Assembly: GCF_023703375.1 (NCBI RefSeq)
Contig: NZ_JAMQGO010000002.1
Coordinates: forward strand, 309,562 to 373,561
Direction: 5' to 3'
DNA from: Lutimaribacter degradans
GTDB taxonomy: Bacteria; Pseudomonadota; Alphaproteobacteria; Rhodobacterales; Rhodobacteraceae
Length of the DNA stretch: 64,000 bases
The number at the start of each line of letters is the position of its first letter. Within the stretch, counting starts at the first letter, position 1. Both the position numbers and the translations under genes were made by a program. Of the stretch, positions 34,921-44,574 are shown piece after piece. Below the pieces are notes generated by a model. It worked only from the letters and a program-made list of their open reading frames with translations. It did no database searches and was not told where the DNA came from.

Positions 34921-36417
34921 ATGAACAAGCGGTTTTCACGGCGGCATTTCCTGGCCGGTTCTGCGGCGCTGGGGCTTTTGCCCGGTGCGGCGCGCGCAGC
35001 GCCGCCTGCCGCGTCGCTGCGGCCGGTGCTGCGGCCCGACGGCTTTCCCGGCAGCACGATCCCGACGGCCGAGGCGCTGATTGCAAAGGCGCGGCTGGGC
35101 GGGCCGGTGGCCTTTGCCGTGGCGGATGCGCAAAGCGGCGTGATGCTGGAGCGGCACGCGGCCCGAACCGCCCTGCCCCCGGCGAGCGTGGCCAAGGCGA
35201 TCACCGCGCTTTACGCGCTGGACCGGCTGGGGCCCGCGCATCGCTTTGCCACGCGCCTGTTGGCCACCGGCGCGATCGAGAATGGCGAGATCACGGGAGA
35301 CCTGGTGCTGGCCGGCGGGGGCGATCCGACGCTGGATACCGATGCGCTGGCCGATTTGGCGCAAACCCTGAAAGACGCGGGCGTGCGCGCGGTGCGCGGG
35401 CGGTTCCTGGTCTGGGGCGGGGGCTTGCCCTTTATCCGCGAGATCGACCCGGGCCAACCGCCACACGTGGGCTACAACCCCGCGATTTCGGGCCTGTCGC
35501 TGAATTTCAACCGGGTCCATTTCGAGTGGCAGCGCCAGGGCGATGGCTACGGCGTGACGATGGATGCGCGCTCGGCCAAGTACCGGCCGGCGGTGCGGGT
35601 GGCCCGGATGCAGGTGGTGACGCGCCAGATGCCCGTGTACACCTATGCCGACCGTCCCAGCCACGATGAATGGACCGTGGCCAGGGGGGCGTTGGGCAAT
35701 GGCGGGTCACGCTGGTTGCCGGTGCGGCGGCCCACGCTTTACGCGGGCGAGGTTTTTCGCACCTTCGCCCGGTCGCACGGGATCGTCCTGCCGCAAGAGA
35801 CCGAGGCCGACAGCCCGCCCGGGGGCCAGTTGCTGGCCCGGCATGACAGCGCCCCGCTGCGCGAGATCCTGCACGGGATGCTGAAATTCTCGACCAACCT
35901 GACGGCCGAGATGGTGGGGCTGGCCGCAAGCCAGGCGGGGGGGCAGCAAATGGCCGACCTGCGCGCCTCGGCCGAAGAGATGAGCCGCTGGGCGCGGGCG
36001 CGCCTTGGCATGCAGGACGTGGCCTTGGTCGATCATTCGGGGCTGGGCGATGCCTCGCGCATCAGCGCCGCGGCGATGGTGCAGATGCTGGCCGGCGCCG
36101 CGCAGGAAGAGGCGCTGCGCCCGATCCTGAAACGGGTTGTGCTGCGCGATGCCAACGGCGCGCCCGACCGCGCGCACCCGGTGAAGGTGGACGCCAAGAC
36201 CGGCACGCTGAATTTCGTCAGCACGCTGGCCGGGTTCATGACGGCGCGCGACGGCAGCGAACTGGTCTTTGCCATCCTGACCGCCGACCTCGACACCCGC
36301 GCCACGATCCCGCGCGCGCAACGCGAACGCCCCGACGGCGCCCGCGCCTGGAACCGCCGGTCAAAGCAGCTTCAACAAGGGCTTATCGAACGCTGGGATG
36401 CGATCTACGGCGCGTGA
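34921..36417 (+). CDS. dacB: D-alanyl-D-alanine carboxypeptidase/endopeptidase (PBP4, S13 family)
   Basis: 498-aa penicillin-binding protein. A signal with twin arginine (SRRHFLAGSAALGLLPGAARA) suggests Tat export. The S13 motifs are present: SxxK as SVAK in LPPASVAKAI, SxN as STN in KFSTNLTAEM, and KTG in DAKTGTLNFVS. Length and order match PBP4/DacB, which hydrolyses D-Ala-D-Ala and D-Ala-mDAP cross-links. It follows nadD. Confidence 0.93.
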   Translation: MNKRFSRRHFLAGSAALGLLPGAARAAPPAASLRPVLRPDGFPGSTIPTAEALIAKARLGGPVAFAVADAQSGVMLERHAARTALPPASVAKAITALYALDRLGPAHRFATRLLATGAIENGEITGDLVLAGGGDPTLDTDALADLAQTLKDAGVRAVRGRFLVWGGGLPFIREIDPGQPPHVGYNPAISGLSLNFNRVHFEWQRQGDGYGVTMDARSAKYRPAVRVARMQVVTRQMPVYTYADRPSHDEWTVARGALGNGGSRWLPVRRPTLYAGEVFRTFARSHGIVLPQETEADSPPGGQLLARHDSAPLREILHGMLKFSTNLTAEMVGLAASQAGGQQMADLRASAEEMSRWARARLGMQDVALVDHSGLGDASRISAAAMVQMLAGAAQEEALRPILKRVVLRDANGAPDRAHPVKVDAKTGTLNFVSTLAGFMTARDGSELVFAILTADLDTRATIPRAQRERPDGARAWNRRSKQLQQGLIERWDAIYGA

Positions 36418-36606
36418 CCTGGCGGGGAGTGGATGTTCGCTGCGCACTGGGCGAACGGCGGCACTGCGTATGGGTGGGGGTTGCAAAGTTTTGGGCCGTT
36501 TTCCGAGAGCGGCCTTTCGTGTAGCGTGCGGCGAAGGTCGGCAGCGAGACCAAGTTGACGAATGCTGCGGTATGCACGAAGGTCCACTGTGAAGTGGAGA
36601 AAGTAC

Positions 36607-37509
36607 ATGTTTGGGATTTCGAGGTTTGCATTTGAGGGCGACCGCATCTTGGCAAATCAGTTCGTGAATGACCTCCCAACTGGATCGTTCTACACTTATT
36701 TGCTTTTGACCCCCGAGCTTGAGCCATTTTACGTTGGGAAAGGAAAGGGTTCACGGCTTCTTCAACATGAAACAGAAGCACTCCGCGAAACAGCAATACA
36801 CAAGAGCAACCCCTTCAAATGCAACAAGATACGTAAGACAATCGGCTCGGGGAAGCAGGTCTTTTATCGAGTGGACCAGGTATTTGAGCACGACGAGGCA
36901 GCCTGCTTACGCCGCGAAGAGGAGCTTATTTCACTATATAAGAGGCGTTGTGACGGTGGCATACTTACTAATCTCGCAGCAGGCCTAGGCAGCCTTTCAT
37001 CGCGCGATCCACTGACGACAGGCCGCCATAGCGCCACGCTCGCTGGTGTGGTTCATGGCAATCCTGAGCGGACAACAATGAACTTGTACCTTCAGTCTTT
37101 AGGGGAAGTTGCCAGTGTCCCTATCAAACCTCTAATTGAGTATCGACCTAGGCTCGTCAACGCCTATCCAAGCCCGAAGTCGCTAAAGAATTTGACGACA
37201 AGGAATGGACTGACAATCGTCGCGAGCGTGCTAGCCTCGGGGCTTAAGATTGAGCCGGGAGTGATAGTACCTCGAAAGTTTGCTATCGCTCCCGAATTGG
37301 AAAATTGGCCTCTAGAAGAGCAGCCTCCAAAAGAGGTTGAAGGCGTTATCGAGAACGGCGCTGCGAGCGACATTCTAAAACTCGGTCTTGTCGAGCTTGT
37401 TCCGGCCCTGCTGCCGGAAGACGAAGCATTCAGATTAAACCATGCGCAGATGCGGAAGTTAATCAGCCTTGTCGGAGAAGAATTCCTGTCAGATTTCGAT
37501 TTAATCTAG
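36607..37509 (+). CDS. GIY-YIG nuclease-domain protein (LEM-3-like), likely acquired
   Basis: 300-aa protein with an N-terminal GIY-YIG-type domain (about residues 20-130). FYTYLLLTPELEPFYVGKGKG gives the two beta strands, GSRLLQHE the conserved Arg region, RREEELI a catalytic-type Glu, and ILTNLAAGLG the conserved Asn. This is closest in appearance to the LEM-3/Ankle1-like branch. The C-terminal half (about 150-300) is not recognised. The gene is visibly more AT-rich than all its neighbours, with different codon use, and sits alone between core genes, which suggests horizontal gain. The start at 36607 has GGAGAAAG; the frame is open to 36562. Function, restriction or repair or other, is unknown. 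Confidence 0.82.
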   Translation: MFGISRFAFEGDRILANQFVNDLPTGSFYTYLLLTPELEPFYVGKGKGSRLLQHETEALRETAIHKSNPFKCNKIRKTIGSGKQVFYRVDQVFEHDEAACLRREEELISLYKRRCDGGILTNLAAGLGSLSSRDPLTTGRHSATLAGVVHGNPERTTMNLYLQSLGEVASVPIKPLIEYRPRLVNAYPSPKSLKNLTTRNGLTIVASVLASGLKIEPGVIVPRKFAIAPELENWPLEEQPPKEVEGVIENGAASDILKLGLVELVPALLPEDEAFRLNHAQMRKLISLVGEEFLSDFDLI

Positions 37510-37796
37510 AGATCGAAACGAGACCGCCAGTCTGCCGCTTCGCAATTCCCGACATTGAGGTTTAATCTGCGAACGGCAACTTAGTCCGCATCTTCGCCTT
37601 TCCGCTAGCGTATCACGGCTGCCCGCCTTTGCCTGCATCATCGGCTGGTACTGGGTCCGCTCCGGGCCTGGCACCTCCCGTTCGCCTCAGGCTCCACGAA
37701 TGGCGGCCACGAGCCGAAAACCACCCCCACCGCATGGCCCCGGCATGACGCTCCGTGCACCGAACCGGGTCGTTCGGCGCTGGCCTGCCGCCGCGC
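37510..37796. other. gene-free stretch downstream of the GIY-YIG gene
   Basis: 287 bases. Composition changes from AT-rich to GC-rich inside it, which may mark the right edge of the acquired segment. No gene, direct repeat or recognisable integration site was found. Confidence 0.5.
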
Positions 37797-38222
37797 TCAG
37801 GCGCGCATGTGGCGGGCGCGGCTGCCGCGTTCGATGCCGGCGGCGGCGAGGCGGTCGATGTTGAGCTCGTAGCGGATTTCTTCCAGCAGGCGCAGCTCGG
37901 CCTCTTCCAGCTTGCCATCGGCGGCGCCCACATCGCAGGCCAGGGCATAGGCGGTTTCGAACAGGTGTTCCGGCAGGTTTTCCCGCACCAGGCCGAAAAG
38001 CGCATCAAGCCCGTCCTCTTCGGCGAAGAGATCGAACACGAGCTGCGCGGTCATGTTCATCCGGTCGATGTCATACTCGGCAAAGATCGGCAGGTGGTTG
38101 ACCGCCGACTGGATCTTGACCAGCTCGGCGGTGCGGATATCGTCATCGGAGGCGGAAACCGCGACCATGACCGCCACCAGGCAGTCCTGCGGCGAAAGCG
38201 GGTGGGGGGTTTGATCGTTCAT
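37797..38222 (-). CDS. TerB-family protein
   Basis: 141-aa helical protein of the TerB (tellurite resistance B-like) fold. The pattern of acidic helices, [19 protein letters not shown] near the N-terminus and [19 protein letters not shown] near the C-terminus, corresponds to the two metal-binding-type acidic segments of the family. No signal peptide. Stand-alone TerB domains are common in proteobacteria and do not imply tellurite resistance. It is divergent from lysK. Confidence 0.82.
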   Translation of the reverse strand: MNDQTPHPLSPQDCLVAVMVAVSASDDDIRTAELVKIQSAVNHLPIFAEYDIDRMNMTAQLVFDLFAEEDGLDALFGLVRENLPEHLFETAYALACDVGAADGKLEEAELRLLEEIRYELNIDRLAAAGIERGSRARHMRA

Positions 38223-38338
38223 CGGGGGTTCCTTGCACGGGGTTGTTGCAGTGCAGAATATTGACTGTGCCCCCCCGCTTCAATAGGAAGCGGCGGTCTG
38301 CCGCGCATGGGGCGCGGCCCGGCAACCGGAGCCCAATC

Positions 38339-39919
38339 ATGACCAACCTGCGCGATGCCGCCCTGAATTCCAAAGCCTGGCCCTTTGAAGAGGCGCGTAA
38401 ACTGGTCAAACGCTATGAAAAACAGCCGCCCGAAAAGGGCCATGTGCTGTTTGAAACCGGCTATGGCCCGTCGGGCCTGCCGCATATCGGCACCTTCGGC
38501 GAGGTTCTGCGCACGACGATGATCCGCCGCGCGTTCGAGTTGATCAGCGACATCCCGACGCGGCTGATCTGCTTTTCCGACGACCTGGACGGGATGCGCA
38601 AGGTGCCCGACAACGTGCCCAACCCCGACATGCTGCGCGAGCACCTGCAATGCCCGCTGACATCGGTGCCCGACCCGTTCGGCACCCATGACAGCTTTGG
38701 CCACCACAACAACGCCATGCTGCGGCGGTTCCTCGATACTTTCGGGTTCGAATACGAGTTCATCAGCGCCACCGAGTTCTACAATACCGGCCGGTTCGAC
38801 GCGGTGCTGCTGCGTGCCGCCGAACGCTATGACGACATCATGAAGGTCATGCTGAAATCGCTGCGCGAGGAACGCCGGCAGACCTATTCGATCTTCCTGC
38901 CCATTCACCCCGAAACGGGCCGTGTTCTGTACGTTCCGATGAAACACGTGGACGCGGCCAACGGCACGATCACCTTCGACGACGAAACCGGCCGCGAATG
39001 GACCCTGCCGGTGACGGGCGGGCAGGTGAAACTGCAATGGAAGCCCGATTTCGGTGCTCGCTGGGCAGCGCTGGACGTGGATTTCGAGATGTACGGCAAG
39101 GATCACTCCACCAACACCCCGATCTATGACCGTATCTGCGAGATCCTGGGCGGCAGGAAGCCCGAACATTTCACCTACGAGCTGTTCCTGGACGAGAACG
39201 GCGAGAAGATCAGCAAATCGAAGGGCAACGGCCTGACGATCGACGAATGGCTAAGCTATGCCAGCACCGAAAGCCTGTCGTATTTCATGTACCAGAAACC
39301 CAAGACGGCAAAGCGGCTTTACTTTGACGTGATCCCGCGCGCGGTGGATGAATACCACCAGCAGCTGCGCGCCTTTCCCGGCCAGGACGCGGCACAGCAG
39401 GTCAACAACCCGGTCTGGCATATCCATGGCGGCACGCCGCCCGAATCGCACATGGTGGTGCCCTTCTCGATGCTGTTGAACCTGGCATCGGTATCGGCGG
39501 CCGAGGACAAGGAAACCATGTGGGGGTTCATCCGCCGCTACGCGCCCGACGCAAGCCCCGAAACGCACCCCGACCTGGACCAGGCGGCGGGGTTTGCCGT
39601 GCGCTACTACAACGACTTCGTGAAACCCACCAAAACCTACCGCGCCCCCACCGAGACCGAGCGCGAGGCCCTAGACGCGCTGCGCACGGCCCTGGCCGCC
39701 CATGACGGGCCGACGGATGACGAGACGCTGCAATCCATCGTCTACGCCGTCGGGCGCGACCGGTTCGACCCGCTGCGCGACTGGTTCAAGGCGCTTTACG
39801 AGGTATTGCTGGGCGCCAGCCAGGGCCCACGCTTTGGCGGGTTCATCGCGCTTTACGGGGTCGATGAAACCATCGCGCTGATCGACTCGGCGCTGGCCGG
39901 TGAGCTGACCACCGGCTGA
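38339..39919 (+). CDS. lysK: class I lysyl-tRNA synthetase
   Basis: 526-aa class I LysRS. The HIGH-like motif is [17 protein letters not shown] (about residues 43-59) and the KMSKS-like motif is [10 protein letters not shown] (about 285). Class I LysRS is typical of archaea and of many alphaproteobacteria, in place of the class II enzyme. The ATG at 38339 is used; a longer frame to 38243 has no family support. It is divergent from the TerB-like gene. Confidence 0.95.
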   Translation: MTNLRDAALNSKAWPFEEARKLVKRYEKQPPEKGHVLFETGYGPSGLPHIGTFGEVLRTTMIRRAFELISDIPTRLICFSDDLDGMRKVPDNVPNPDMLREHLQCPLTSVPDPFGTHDSFGHHNNAMLRRFLDTFGFEYEFISATEFYNTGRFDAVLLRAAERYDDIMKVMLKSLREERRQTYSIFLPIHPETGRVLYVPMKHVDAANGTITFDDETGREWTLPVTGGQVKLQWKPDFGARWAALDVDFEMYGKDHSTNTPIYDRICEILGGRKPEHFTYELFLDENGEKISKSKGNGLTIDEWLSYASTESLSYFMYQKPKTAKRLYFDVIPRAVDEYHQQLRAFPGQDAAQQVNNPVWHIHGGTPPESHMVVPFSMLLNLASVSAAEDKETMWGFIRRYAPDASPETHPDLDQAAGFAVRYYNDFVKPTKTYRAPTETEREALDALRTALAAHDGPTDDETLQSIVYAVGRDRFDPLRDWFKALYEVLLGASQGPRFGGFIALYGVDETIALIDSALAGELTTG

Positions 39920-39975
39920 GCGGTTTTGACGCCCCCGCGCGGGGCCCTATCTAAGCGGCGCAGGAGGATGACCCC

Positions 39976-40377
39976 ATGCGCCGTTTTTTCCTGATTTTCG
40001 CCCTTTTGCTGGGCCTTGCCCTGCCCGGCCACGCCCAGCAGCAGGCCATCACCGATGTGATCGACGAGCAATTGCAAGCGTTCAAGGCCGACGATTTCGA
40101 CCGCGCCTTTACCTTTGCCAGCCCAACCATCAAGGATATTTTCCGTACGCCCGAGAACTTTGGAGCTATGGTCCGGCGCGGTTACCCGATGGTCTGGCGC
40201 CCGGCCGAGGTGCGTTACCTGCAACTGCGCGACGAGGCCGGAAGCCTGTGGCAGCGCGTGCAGATCACCGACGCGCAAGGCCGTGTTCACCTGCTGGACT
40301 ACCAGATGATCGAAACCGAGAACGGTTGGCAGATCAACGGTGTGCAGTTGTTGAAGGCCCCCGGCACGGCAGCTTGA
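39976..40377 (+). CDS. DUF4864 exported protein
   Basis: 133-aa protein with a signal peptide (MRRFFLIFALLLGLALPGHAQ) and a compact domain in which DEQLQAFKADDFDRAFTFASP and VWRPAEVRYLQL match the DUF4864 family. Fold resembles NTF2/SnoaL-like small-ligand domains, by length and pattern. No function is known. GGAGG lies upstream of the ATG. Confidence 0.85.
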   Translation: MRRFFLIFALLLGLALPGHAQQQAITDVIDEQLQAFKADDFDRAFTFASPTIKDIFRTPENFGAMVRRGYPMVWRPAEVRYLQLRDEAGSLWQRVQITDAQGRVHLLDYQMIETENGWQINGVQLLKAPGTAA

Positions 40378-40575
40378 ACCGCTGGCAGTTTCAGCTTTGC
40401 GGGCAAACACCGGCAAGGCCCTCGGCCCAGCGCATCGCGCGACATCTGCCCGATACCGCGCGGGAGGCACCGTGACGGTGGTCTCAGGGTCGGTTAACGC
40501 GGTATTGATACTTCCCTTTCCCGATCACGCGGGCCCGCCGGGGTTTTGCCGCATTACTCGTGGAAGGGGATCAAG

Positions 40576-42861
40576 ATGAACAAGGCGATTACCGAGGGTC
40601 TGGCGCTGATGCCGCCCGCATTTGCAGAAGGGCTTGACCAGTGGTCGCGCGGCAATGGTACGCCCGGCTCGGACACGTATGACGGTGCGCCCAATGCCGC
40701 CTTCGTTCCGGCCGATGCCGATTTCGGCGGCTGCCTCGAGGTGCAAAAGACCGACACGGTGCAAAAGCTGCGCTTCATGGGGCAGACGCCGGTCCTGCCG
40801 GGCTGCTACCTGCGCATCCGCGCGCGCCTGAAGGCCGTCAGCGGAAACCTGCCCTCGGCCCGTATCGCGGCCTGGGCGGGCACGGCGGGCGAGGTGCATC
40901 TTGACGGCGTGCCCGAGATCGGGCCCGCGCTGGCGATTGACAGGTATGGCGAAGTTGTCGAGATCAGTGCCATCGTCGGCACCGGCACGCGGCCCGGCGT
41001 CGACATGCCCTGGGGCCGGGCGGCGATCTATGGACATTTCGGGCTGGACCTGACCGGCGCGAATGGCGGCGTGGTGCGCATCGACGATATCGAGATCGAG
41101 GATGTCACCTCGGTCTTTCTGCGCGGCATGCTGGGCTTTGTCGACGTGCGCGATTTCGGCGCACTGGGTGACGGCGTCACCGATGACAGCGCCGCCTTCG
41201 AGGCCGCCGATGCGGCTGCGAACGGGCAGCGGGTGATCGTGCCGGCCGGCACCTACTTCCTGGGCAACAGCGTGACTTTTGAAAACCGCGTGTCCTTTGA
41301 AGGAACGGTGACGATGCCTGATGGCAAGATCCTGTCGTTGACCAAGAATTTCGACTTGCCCGCCTATATCGATGCCTTCGGCAACGAGGTTCTGGCCTTC
41401 AAGAAAGCCTTTCAGGCGCTGCTGAACAATTCCGATCATGAAAGCCTGGACATGGGCGGCCGGCGCATCAGCGTGCACGAGCCCATCGACATGCAGGCCG
41501 CCGTGGCCAACCGCAGCGAATACGCCCAGCGCCGGCATATCCGCAACGGCCAGTTCTATGTCGAACCCTCGGCCAATTGGGACACGCAGGTGAGAACCAG
41601 CGTGGCCAGCTACAACCCCAACAACCCGCTTGAGCTGACCAATGTGCAGAACATCGCCAACATCCCGGTGGGGGCCCTGATCGAGGGCGGCGGCGTCGGC
41701 CGCGAGGTCTATGTGCGCGAAAAGAACGTCGCCCAGCAGCGCATCACCCTGTCGATGCCGCTTTACGATGCGGCGGGCACGCAGACGTTCACCTTTCGCC
41801 GGTTCAAATACGTGCTGGATTTCAGCGGTTTCGAGAAGCTTTCAAAGTTCTCGATGTCGGATATCGAGTTCCTGTGCCGTGGCCGGGCCAGCGGCATCCT
41901 GCTGGCGCCTGCGGGGCTGATTTTCCACGTGAAGGATTGTTTCTTTACCGCGCCGGCCGACCGCGCGATCACCAGCCCCGGCCAGGGCTGCCAGGGGATG
42001 CTGGTCGACCGCTGCCAGTTCCTGTCGAACGAAACCGCCATGCGCGCGCAGGATCGTGTGTCGGTCGGGTTGAATGCAAATGCCAACGACGTCAAGCTGC
42101 GCAACAACCGGATTACCCAGTTCCGGCATTTCGCCATCCTGGGCGGCACCAGCAGCATCATCACCGGAAATCACTGGTTCCAGGGCGATGACGAGCCCGA
42201 AGGCGTGCGCACTGCGGGGCTGATCCTGACCTCGTCCCACAACCGCGCGACCATCGCGGGGAACTACATCGACAATTGTTCCATCGAATGGTCGAACGAA
42301 CACGACCACGAGCCGGAATTTGCCAGCGAGTACTCGTTCTCGGGGCTGAACATTTCCGACAACGTGTTCCAGGCCATCGGCGTGGCGCCGTGGTTTCGGT
42401 TCCTGGTGATCAAGCCGCATGGCGCGGGCCATTTCATCAACGGACTGAACATGACAGGCAACATCTTTCGCGTGATCCACGGTGTGATCGACAGGGTCGA
42501 CCACGTGGATACGTCTTTCGCCGATCTGAACTATTCCAGGATGCGCAACATCACCATCACCGGCAACATGTTCAATTCGGTCAGCCAGGGGATCATGAAC
42601 CCGGCCGTCATCCTGCACGAACAAAACAGTGCGGCCGCGACCTGGGTGGTCGATTGCGCGGGGCCCCTGCCCTTTGGCGGGTATGCCCAGAATGTGGAGG
42701 CCATCGTGGCGCGTTCGAAAATCAAGAACGGGGCCAACGTGGCGCGGTACCATCAGCCATACGTGGCGACGGAACAGGGGCCGGAGCGAGACCGGGTAAA
42801 GCTGCATTTCCCCGAACCGGTCGAAGGCGTCTACTCGGTGTCGGTGCGGATCGACAACTAG
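40576..42861 (+). CDS. pectate-lyase-superfamily beta-helix protein
   Basis: 761-aa protein. About residues 1-190 look like a carbohydrate-binding-type jelly roll (LRIRARLKAVSGN and AIYGHFGLDL). At about 193-235 is DVRDFGALGDGVTDDSAAFE with GQRVIVPAGTYFLG, the entry motif of the pectate_lyase_3 / GH28-like superfamily. The rest has many short Asn/Ile/Gly-rich repeats (GNYIDNCSIEW, ISDNVFQAI, MTGNIFRVI) typical of a right-handed beta-helix. No signal peptide or membrane segment is seen. Such proteins include polysaccharide lyases, epimerases and phage tail spikes. The ATG at 40576 follows AGGGGATCAAG. Function unknown. Confidence 0.8.
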   Translation: MNKAITEGLALMPPAFAEGLDQWSRGNGTPGSDTYDGAPNAAFVPADADFGGCLEVQKTDTVQKLRFMGQTPVLPGCYLRIRARLKAVSGNLPSARIAAWAGTAGEVHLDGVPEIGPALAIDRYGEVVEISAIVGTGTRPGVDMPWGRAAIYGHFGLDLTGANGGVVRIDDIEIEDVTSVFLRGMLGFVDVRDFGALGDGVTDDSAAFEAADAAANGQRVIVPAGTYFLGNSVTFENRVSFEGTVTMPDGKILSLTKNFDLPAYIDAFGNEVLAFKKAFQALLNNSDHESLDMGGRRISVHEPIDMQAAVANRSEYAQRRHIRNGQFYVEPSANWDTQVRTSVASYNPNNPLELTNVQNIANIPVGALIEGGGVGREVYVREKNVAQQRITLSMPLYDAAGTQTFTFRRFKYVLDFSGFEKLSKFSMSDIEFLCRGRASGILLAPAGLIFHVKDCFFTAPADRAITSPGQGCQGMLVDRCQFLSNETAMRAQDRVSVGLNANANDVKLRNNRITQFRHFAILGGTSSIITGNHWFQGDDEPEGVRTAGLILTSSHNRATIAGNYIDNCSIEWSNEHDHEPEFASEYSFSGLNISDNVFQAIGVAPWFRFLVIKPHGAGHFINGLNMTGNIFRVIHGVIDRVDHVDTSFADLNYSRMRNITITGNMFNSVSQGIMNPAVILHEQNSAAATWVVDCAGPLPFGGYAQNVEAIVARSKIKNGANVARYHQPYVATEQGPERDRVKLHFPEPVEGVYSVSVRIDN

Positions 42862-42869
42862 GGCCGCGG

Positions 42870-43505
42870 CTAGAATTCATACCAAACTGCCGCCTTTATC
42901 CCGGTGTCACGGACGCCGAGCAGGTCGTGTGTCAGGCCGATTTCCAACTGCGTCCGGTTCGACAGGCCGAAGGTGATCGAGGGGACGAGCCGCAGAAAGG
43001 GTTCGTCCCCGGATTGCACGCCGGCCTGGAACTGCATCATGATCTTGCGCCTGTCGGTGACGGTCAACCCCAGCGTGAGATCGGCCTTGTAGTCTGTGGC
43101 CAGCGTTTCGGTGCGCATTTCGGCCACGGAATCGACCGCGATCCAGCCCGGGCGCCCTGCCAGTTCAACGCTCTTGCCCCAGCTCAGGCCCGGCCGGATC
43201 ACCTTTTCACCGGCGATCTCGCCCAAGCCCAGCTCCCATGCGAATTCATGGTTGGAAAGGCGCTCCAGCATCGGCAGGCGCAGGAAGGCCACGGCCTTTT
43301 CCTCGCCCGATACGCCGTGCCCCACATCAAGGCCAAGGGTCAGCCGATCGGTGAGGCCCCATTCGGCGTAGATACCGGAATAGGTGCCGTTCTGCGTCAG
43401 GTAGGTCAGGGCGGTTACGAAGACATTGCCCTTGCCGCGCGGCCAGGCCCCGGCCCAGAGCGGGCCGGCCATCATCAACCAAAAGATCACGGCCAGGCGC
43501 AGCAT
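42870..43505 (-). CDS. predicted outer-membrane beta-barrel protein, unknown
   Basis: 211-aa protein with a signal peptide (MLRLAVIFWLMMAGPLWAGAW), alternating amphipathic beta-strand pattern, and a C-terminal Phe (AAVWYEF). That pattern and length suit a small outer membrane barrel. It converges with the beta-helix gene 8 bases away, so the two stop codons almost meet. No family name can be given. Confidence 0.75.
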   Translation of the reverse strand: MLRLAVIFWLMMAGPLWAGAWPRGKGNVFVTALTYLTQNGTYSGIYAEWGLTDRLTLGLDVGHGVSGEEKAVAFLRLPMLERLSNHEFAWELGLGEIAGEKVIRPGLSWGKSVELAGRPGWIAVDSVAEMRTETLATDYKADLTLGLTVTDRRKIMMQFQAGVQSGDEPFLRLVPSITFGLSNRTQLEIGLTHDLLGVRDTGIKAAVWYEF

Positions 43506-43673
43506 AACCCTTCCTTCCTGTCAAAAACCCTGCGCCAAGCTCCGCCACCTTGGTAAACACGTGGTTAACGGCGGCCTTCCGCGCCGCGAGCCGCCGATGT
43601 GGTTTGGCCAAGCCTCGTGGCACGTGCTAAGCTGGCGGCACGGCCCCCGATGACGCAAAAGAAAGGCCATCCC

Positions 43674-43994
43674 ATGCCCCGGATTTCCAGCGACACGCCC
43701 TGCCAGACCGTGATCACCACGTTCGAGATGACCCCCGGCACCTGCCAGGACCTGATGGACGAGCTGACCGACGCCTTTGAAAACTTCATCTCCAAGCAAC
43801 CGGGTTTTATCGCCTCCGGCCTGCACGTGAACGACGCGCAGACGCGCATCGCCAATTACTCGCAATGGGCCCGGCGCGAGGATTTCCAGGCCATGCTGCG
43901 AAGCGAAGAGATGCGCCGCCGCAACCGGCGCATCGCCGCGTTGTGCACCCGGTTCGAGCCGGTGATGTATGACGTGGTGGCCAGTTTCGACTGA
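43674..43994 (+). CDS. antibiotic biosynthesis monooxygenase (ABM) domain protein
   Basis: 106-aa ferredoxin-like fold protein of the ABM superfamily, with TVITTFEMTPGTCQDLMDELTD, QPGFIASGLHV and IANYSQWARREDFQAMLRS as the conserved segments. Members act as monooxygenases, heme-degrading enzymes or dimeric small-molecule binding proteins. The ATG at 43674 follows GAAAGG. Function unassigned. Confidence 0.85.
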   Translation: MPRISSDTPCQTVITTFEMTPGTCQDLMDELTDAFENFISKQPGFIASGLHVNDAQTRIANYSQWARREDFQAMLRSEEMRRRNRRIAALCTRFEPVMYDVVASFD

Positions 43995-44061
43995 CCTGAA
44001 TCAAGGCGCGTATGCGCGCGATGAAACACGATACCGCCTGTCAGCCAAGAAAGGACGCCGA

Positions 44062-44469
44062 ATGTACCGCAAGATCCTGGTTCCGATTTCCTTCGACGAG
44101 GACCGCAACACCAAGTCAGCCATCGAGGTGGCACAGGCGCTGAGCGCAGAGGGCGCGCAGATCACCCTGCTGCACGTGATGGAAGAAATACCGGGTTATG
44201 CCATTTCCTACATGCCCACCGATTACATCGCCGAAAGCCGCAAGGCCGTGCAGGCCGAGTTGAGCGAGAAAGCCGACGCGCTGCCCAATGGGCAGGGCGT
44301 GGTGGTCGAGGGCCATTCGGGCCGCACGATCGTGGAATGGGCGGAAAAGCACGGGGTTGATTGCATCGTCATCGCGTCGCACCGGCCGGGCATGCAAGAC
44401 CTGTTGCTGGGATCGACGGCACATCAGGTGGTGCGCCACTCGTCCTGCGCGGTGCATGTGATCCGCTGA
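44062..44469 (+). CDS. universal stress protein (UspA family)
   Basis: 135-aa Usp-fold protein. MYRKILVPISFDED at the N-terminus and IVIASHRPGMQDLLLGSTAHQVVRHSSCAVHVI at the C-terminus (G-2x-G-9x-G-S/T type nucleotide-binding pattern) are diagnostic. Such proteins bind ATP in many species and rise under starvation or stress. AAAGGA precedes the ATG at 44062. Confidence 0.93.
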   Translation: MYRKILVPISFDEDRNTKSAIEVAQALSAEGAQITLLHVMEEIPGYAISYMPTDYIAESRKAVQAELSEKADALPNGQGVVVEGHSGRTIVEWAEKHGVDCIVIASHRPGMQDLLLGSTAHQVVRHSSCAVHVIR

Positions 44470-44537
44470 GGCGGGCGCGCGCCTGTCACGTGTGGGTGAA
44501 ACGGCAGTGCGACTGTTGATTGCGCTGCAAAACTGAA

Positions 44538-44574
44538 CATAATGTCCCTGTTGTATTCAGACAGGGGCATTATG
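44538..44574 (+). promoter_or_regulatory. 14-bp hairpin covering the ribosome binding site and start codon of the L,D-transpeptidase gene
   Basis: CATAATGTCCCTGT (44538-44551) and ACAGGGGCATTATG (44561-44574) are complementary over 14 bp with one T-G position, which pairs as U-G in RNA, and have a 9-base loop. The 3' arm contains the Shine-Dalgarno-like AGGGG and the ATG at 44572. The structure could block translation until opened by temperature, a protein or an RNA, or the DNA palindrome could be an operator. Confidence 0.7.

Noticed and set aside
36405..36647. Minus-strand open frame upstream of the GIY-YIG gene
   Set aside because: No credible start or domain; it overlaps the better supported gene start.
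37797..38222. Tellurite resistance operon
   Set aside because: Only one TerB-like domain protein is present, without terC, terD or terZ partners.
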